Shown here: positions 62,362 to 64,000 of the stretch, piece after piece
Numbering within the stretch: position 1 is the stretch's first letter
Layout: each line of letters starts with the position of its first letter
Origin: Oscillospiraceae bacterium
GTDB taxonomy: Bacteria > Bacillota > Clostridia > Oscillospirales > Oscillospiraceae
Direction: 5' to 3'
NCBI GenBank assembly: GCA_009787625.1
Contig: WQSX01000003.1
Span: forward strand, 1 to 64,000
DNA: 64,000 bases
The notes under the pieces: generated by a model
Database searches by the model: none
Seen by the model: only the letters and a program-made list of their open reading frames with translations
Told to the model about the DNA's origin: nothing
Program-made: the position numbers and the translations under genes

Positions 62362-63645
62362 TTAGAACTCTACGAGCTCTTTTATCTTCACAGGAATCTC
62401 GGCGGCAATGGACTTGTTTGCCGCAATTCCTGTCAAAATTGACATTGCACCATCAATATGGGATGCCGCTCTCTGAAATTTATCCGGTCCGGGGTTTCCG
62501 AATATATCATCAAGCATAACGATGTCTCCGCCGCCGTGCCCGCCTGATTTAGTTTCAACATCTACCGAATATGGACTACCAAACATCGGCCACACCATTA
62601 TTTCTTTGTCTTTTAATGCCCCTTCCTCCGCTTTGTCACCACCTGCGCTGAAGTAGGAGTTTTCCACTACTTTATATTCCAAGCGACCTTTTGAGCCGTT
62701 GAAGTTTACGACGAAGCCTTCCCAAGGCATATAGCTGTTGAGCGAATATGTCAAGATGGCTTTTGAATTATACTTTACAATCACTCCGAGAGTATCTTCG
62801 ATACTCACATCATCAGAGAAAACACTTCTGTCCCGTATATAGCCACTGTCTGCCTCCGCATCCAGATAGAGACCTTTAAGCGTTTCATTTTTCTCCAAGT
62901 CGATTGCAAAATGGTCATCTTTTGCTTTTTCATTCCCGTGACTGCGGTAGTAAAAGTCCTGAACTTTCCTCTTCTCTGCATTATGCATTCCGTAGAAGTT
63001 TAGTTCCCCAAAAGCGAATACACTCTCAGGCTTTGCACCCAACCAAAAGTTTACCAAATCAAAATGGTGTGTAGACTTATGGACTAACAGTCCACCGCTG
63101 TTGTGCTTGTTTCTGTGCCAGCGTCTGTAGTAGTCTGCTCCATGGTTTGTATCTAAAAGCCACTCAAAATGCACCGAGAACACATCTCCTATCACACCGT
63201 CCATGAGAAGTTCGCGTATTTTTGTATTGTTTGGTGCATAGCGGTAATTGAAGGTCACTTTGATGTCTCTGCCGGTGAGCTTTTGTGTGTCAATGATTGC
63301 CTGTGCCTTTTTTTCATCTATGGTCATTGGCTTTTCTGTTATGACATCGCAGCCTTTCTCCATCGCTCGAATGATGTAATCGTGATGCGTCCTGTCAACA
63401 GATGTGACTATTATTACATCGGGTTTGGTTTCATCAATCATTTTGTCGAAATCGGTATAGCTATACATTGGAACAGGTCTTGCGCCTGTTTCAGTGGATA
63501 TATAGTTATTTGCAAACTCCATTCTTTGTTTACTTAGATCGCAAAAAGCTACCATCTCTGCGGTATCTTTATAAGTTTTACAGACAGCTTCATAAAACAT
63601 CATAGCTCTACTGCCCAGCCCTACTTGTGCGTATCGTTTTTTCAT
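62362..63645 (-). CDS. Gfo/Idh/MocA family oxidoreductase, second copy
   Basis: A 427-residue sugar oxidoreductase: YAQVGLGSRAMMFYEAV at the nucleotide site, CDVITEKPMTIDEKKAQAI with the catalytic lysine, and GGLLVHKSTHHFDLVNFWLG with the central His residues. Longer than the copy at 31046 through a C-terminal insertion around KAEEGALKDKEIMVWPMFG. First gene of the minus-strand operon; its ribosome binding site is weak. Confidence 0.9.
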   Translation of the reverse strand: MKKRYAQVGLGSRAMMFYEAVCKTYKDTAEMVAFCDLSKQRMEFANNYISTETGARPVPMYSYTDFDKMIDETKPDVIIVTSVDRTHHDYIIRAMEKGCDVITEKPMTIDEKKAQAIIDTQKLTGRDIKVTFNYRYAPNNTKIRELLMDGVIGDVFSVHFEWLLDTNHGADYYRRWHRNKHNSGGLLVHKSTHHFDLVNFWLGAKPESVFAFGELNFYGMHNAEKRKVQDFYYRSHGNEKAKDDHFAIDLEKNETLKGLYLDAEADSGYIRDRSVFSDDVSIEDTLGVIVKYNSKAILTYSLNSYMPWEGFVVNFNGSKGRLEYKVVENSYFSAGGDKAEEGALKDKEIMVWPMFGSPYSVDVETKSGGHGGGDIVMLDDIFGNPGPDKFQRAASHIDGAMSILTGIAANKSIAAEIPVKIKELVEF

Positions 63646-63704
63646 TGCTTTACTGTTCCGCCCTTTTTCAAGATTTTTGTTTATGTTCGCCGCTTGGCGG
63701 ACCC

Positions 63705-64000
63705 TTATGACATCGGCAAATCCTCGCCGCGGTCCAGCATGTCGAATCTGCTGAGCAAGACATCTTGCAGGGTCATTCGCGTTATGAAGAATCCCGTGCT
63801 TTCGCCGTTTTGCACTATGAGAAACTGCGATGGATTCAGTGCAAAAAGTTGTAGCATATCTGTCGTCCCATCAAGCATGTTAATGGTTATTGTGTAATTT
63901 GGCGGAACTGTGTGGTGTGGGACCGGCTCATCTGAACTGCCATCCTGTATGACTCTTAGGGCTCCGATGTAAAGTCTGCGAGCGTTCGCATCGCCTATCT
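63705..64000 (-). CDS. C-terminal end of an unrecognised protein (runs off right edge)
   Basis: An open minus-strand frame enters from the right edge and stops at TAA (63707-63705), giving 97 residues. The visible part is mostly beta-strand and polar, with TITINMLDGTTDMLQLFAL and QFLIVQNGESTGFFITR, ending FDMLDRGEDLPMS. The pattern suggests an extracellular or envelope beta domain, but I do not recognise the family. It is 59 nt upstream of the Gfo/Idh gene in the same direction. Confidence 0.7.
   Translation of the reverse strand, partial: IGDANARRLYIGALRVIQDGSSDEPVPHHTVPPNYTITINMLDGTTDMLQLFALNPSQFLIVQNGESTGFFITRMTLQDVLLSRFDMLDRGEDLPMS

Overview
The window reads as chromosomal DNA of a low-to-moderate GC Firmicute, most likely an anaerobic Clostridia member. 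Supporting signs are a YukC/YukD/WXG100 type VIIb secretion locus, a response regulator with a Spo0A-type output domain, an AgrC-like GHKL kinase, strong AGGAGG ribosome binding sites, and many sugar uptake and breakdown genes. The species cannot be named from the sequence. No rRNA, tRNA, IS element or CRISPR array was recognised.

Layout. 1-2968 (minus): type VIIb secretion genes in the order WXG100, EssA-like, YukD, YukC/EssB, then the start of an Rhs-type polymorphic toxin running off the left edge. 3301-6278: regulatory island with a Spo0A-output response regulator behind a sigma-54-like promoter, a possible 15-residue peptide gene, a GHKL sensor kinase and a sigma-region-4-like protein. 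6449-8252: XRE regulator and an AAA/DUF4143 ATPase preceded by a 22-nt tandem repeat. 8454-14963: F1Fo ATP synthase operon in which the C-terminal domain of subunit delta is fused to the front of alpha and no separate atpH is present. 14975-17700: DUF2156 protein and a receiver protein with two HD-GYP domains. 17979-21309: CUT1 sugar ABC transporter without its own ATPase.

21306-36826 (minus): about 15 kb of sugar and sugar-acid catabolism genes, namely two FGGY kinases, two zinc-type dehydrogenases, two TIM-barrel isomerases, a Gfo/Idh/MocA oxidoreductase, an SMP-30 lactonase, a 2-hydroxyacid dehydrogenase, a cupin phosphoglucose isomerase, an AroE-like protein, KDPG aldolase and DeoC. A PD-(D/E)XK AAA-ATPase gene sits inside it. 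36962-38203: divergent Old Yellow Enzyme family gene. 38300-42632 (minus): first CUT2 (RbsACB-type) transporter plus a second DeoC. 42910-47496: MoxR, DUF58 and transglutaminase-family (TgpA-like) operon. 47510-53062: TIM-barrel isomerase, GH4 glycosidase, dehydrogenase, GH105 hydrolase and GntR regulator. 53425-59469: second CUT2 transporter, an extra solute-binding-like protein and an aldo/keto reductase. 59594-63645 (minus): Gfo/Idh/MocA, SDR, fucose-isomerase-like protein and nitroreductase. 63705-64000: C-terminal end of an unrecognised gene.

Most of the right-hand 46 kb appears devoted to importing plant- or host-derived sugars through three binding-protein transporters, releasing them from glycosides or uronides (GH4, GH105), oxidising or isomerising them, phosphorylating them with FGGY kinases and cleaving them with DeoC or KDPG aldolases. 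The full pathway cannot be assembled from what is visible because no sugar-acid dehydratase or KDG kinase is seen. The points most worth following up are the delta-alpha ATP synthase fusion, the sigma-54/Spo0A-like/peptide/GHKL module, the Rhs toxin placed directly after essB, and the sugar operon itself.
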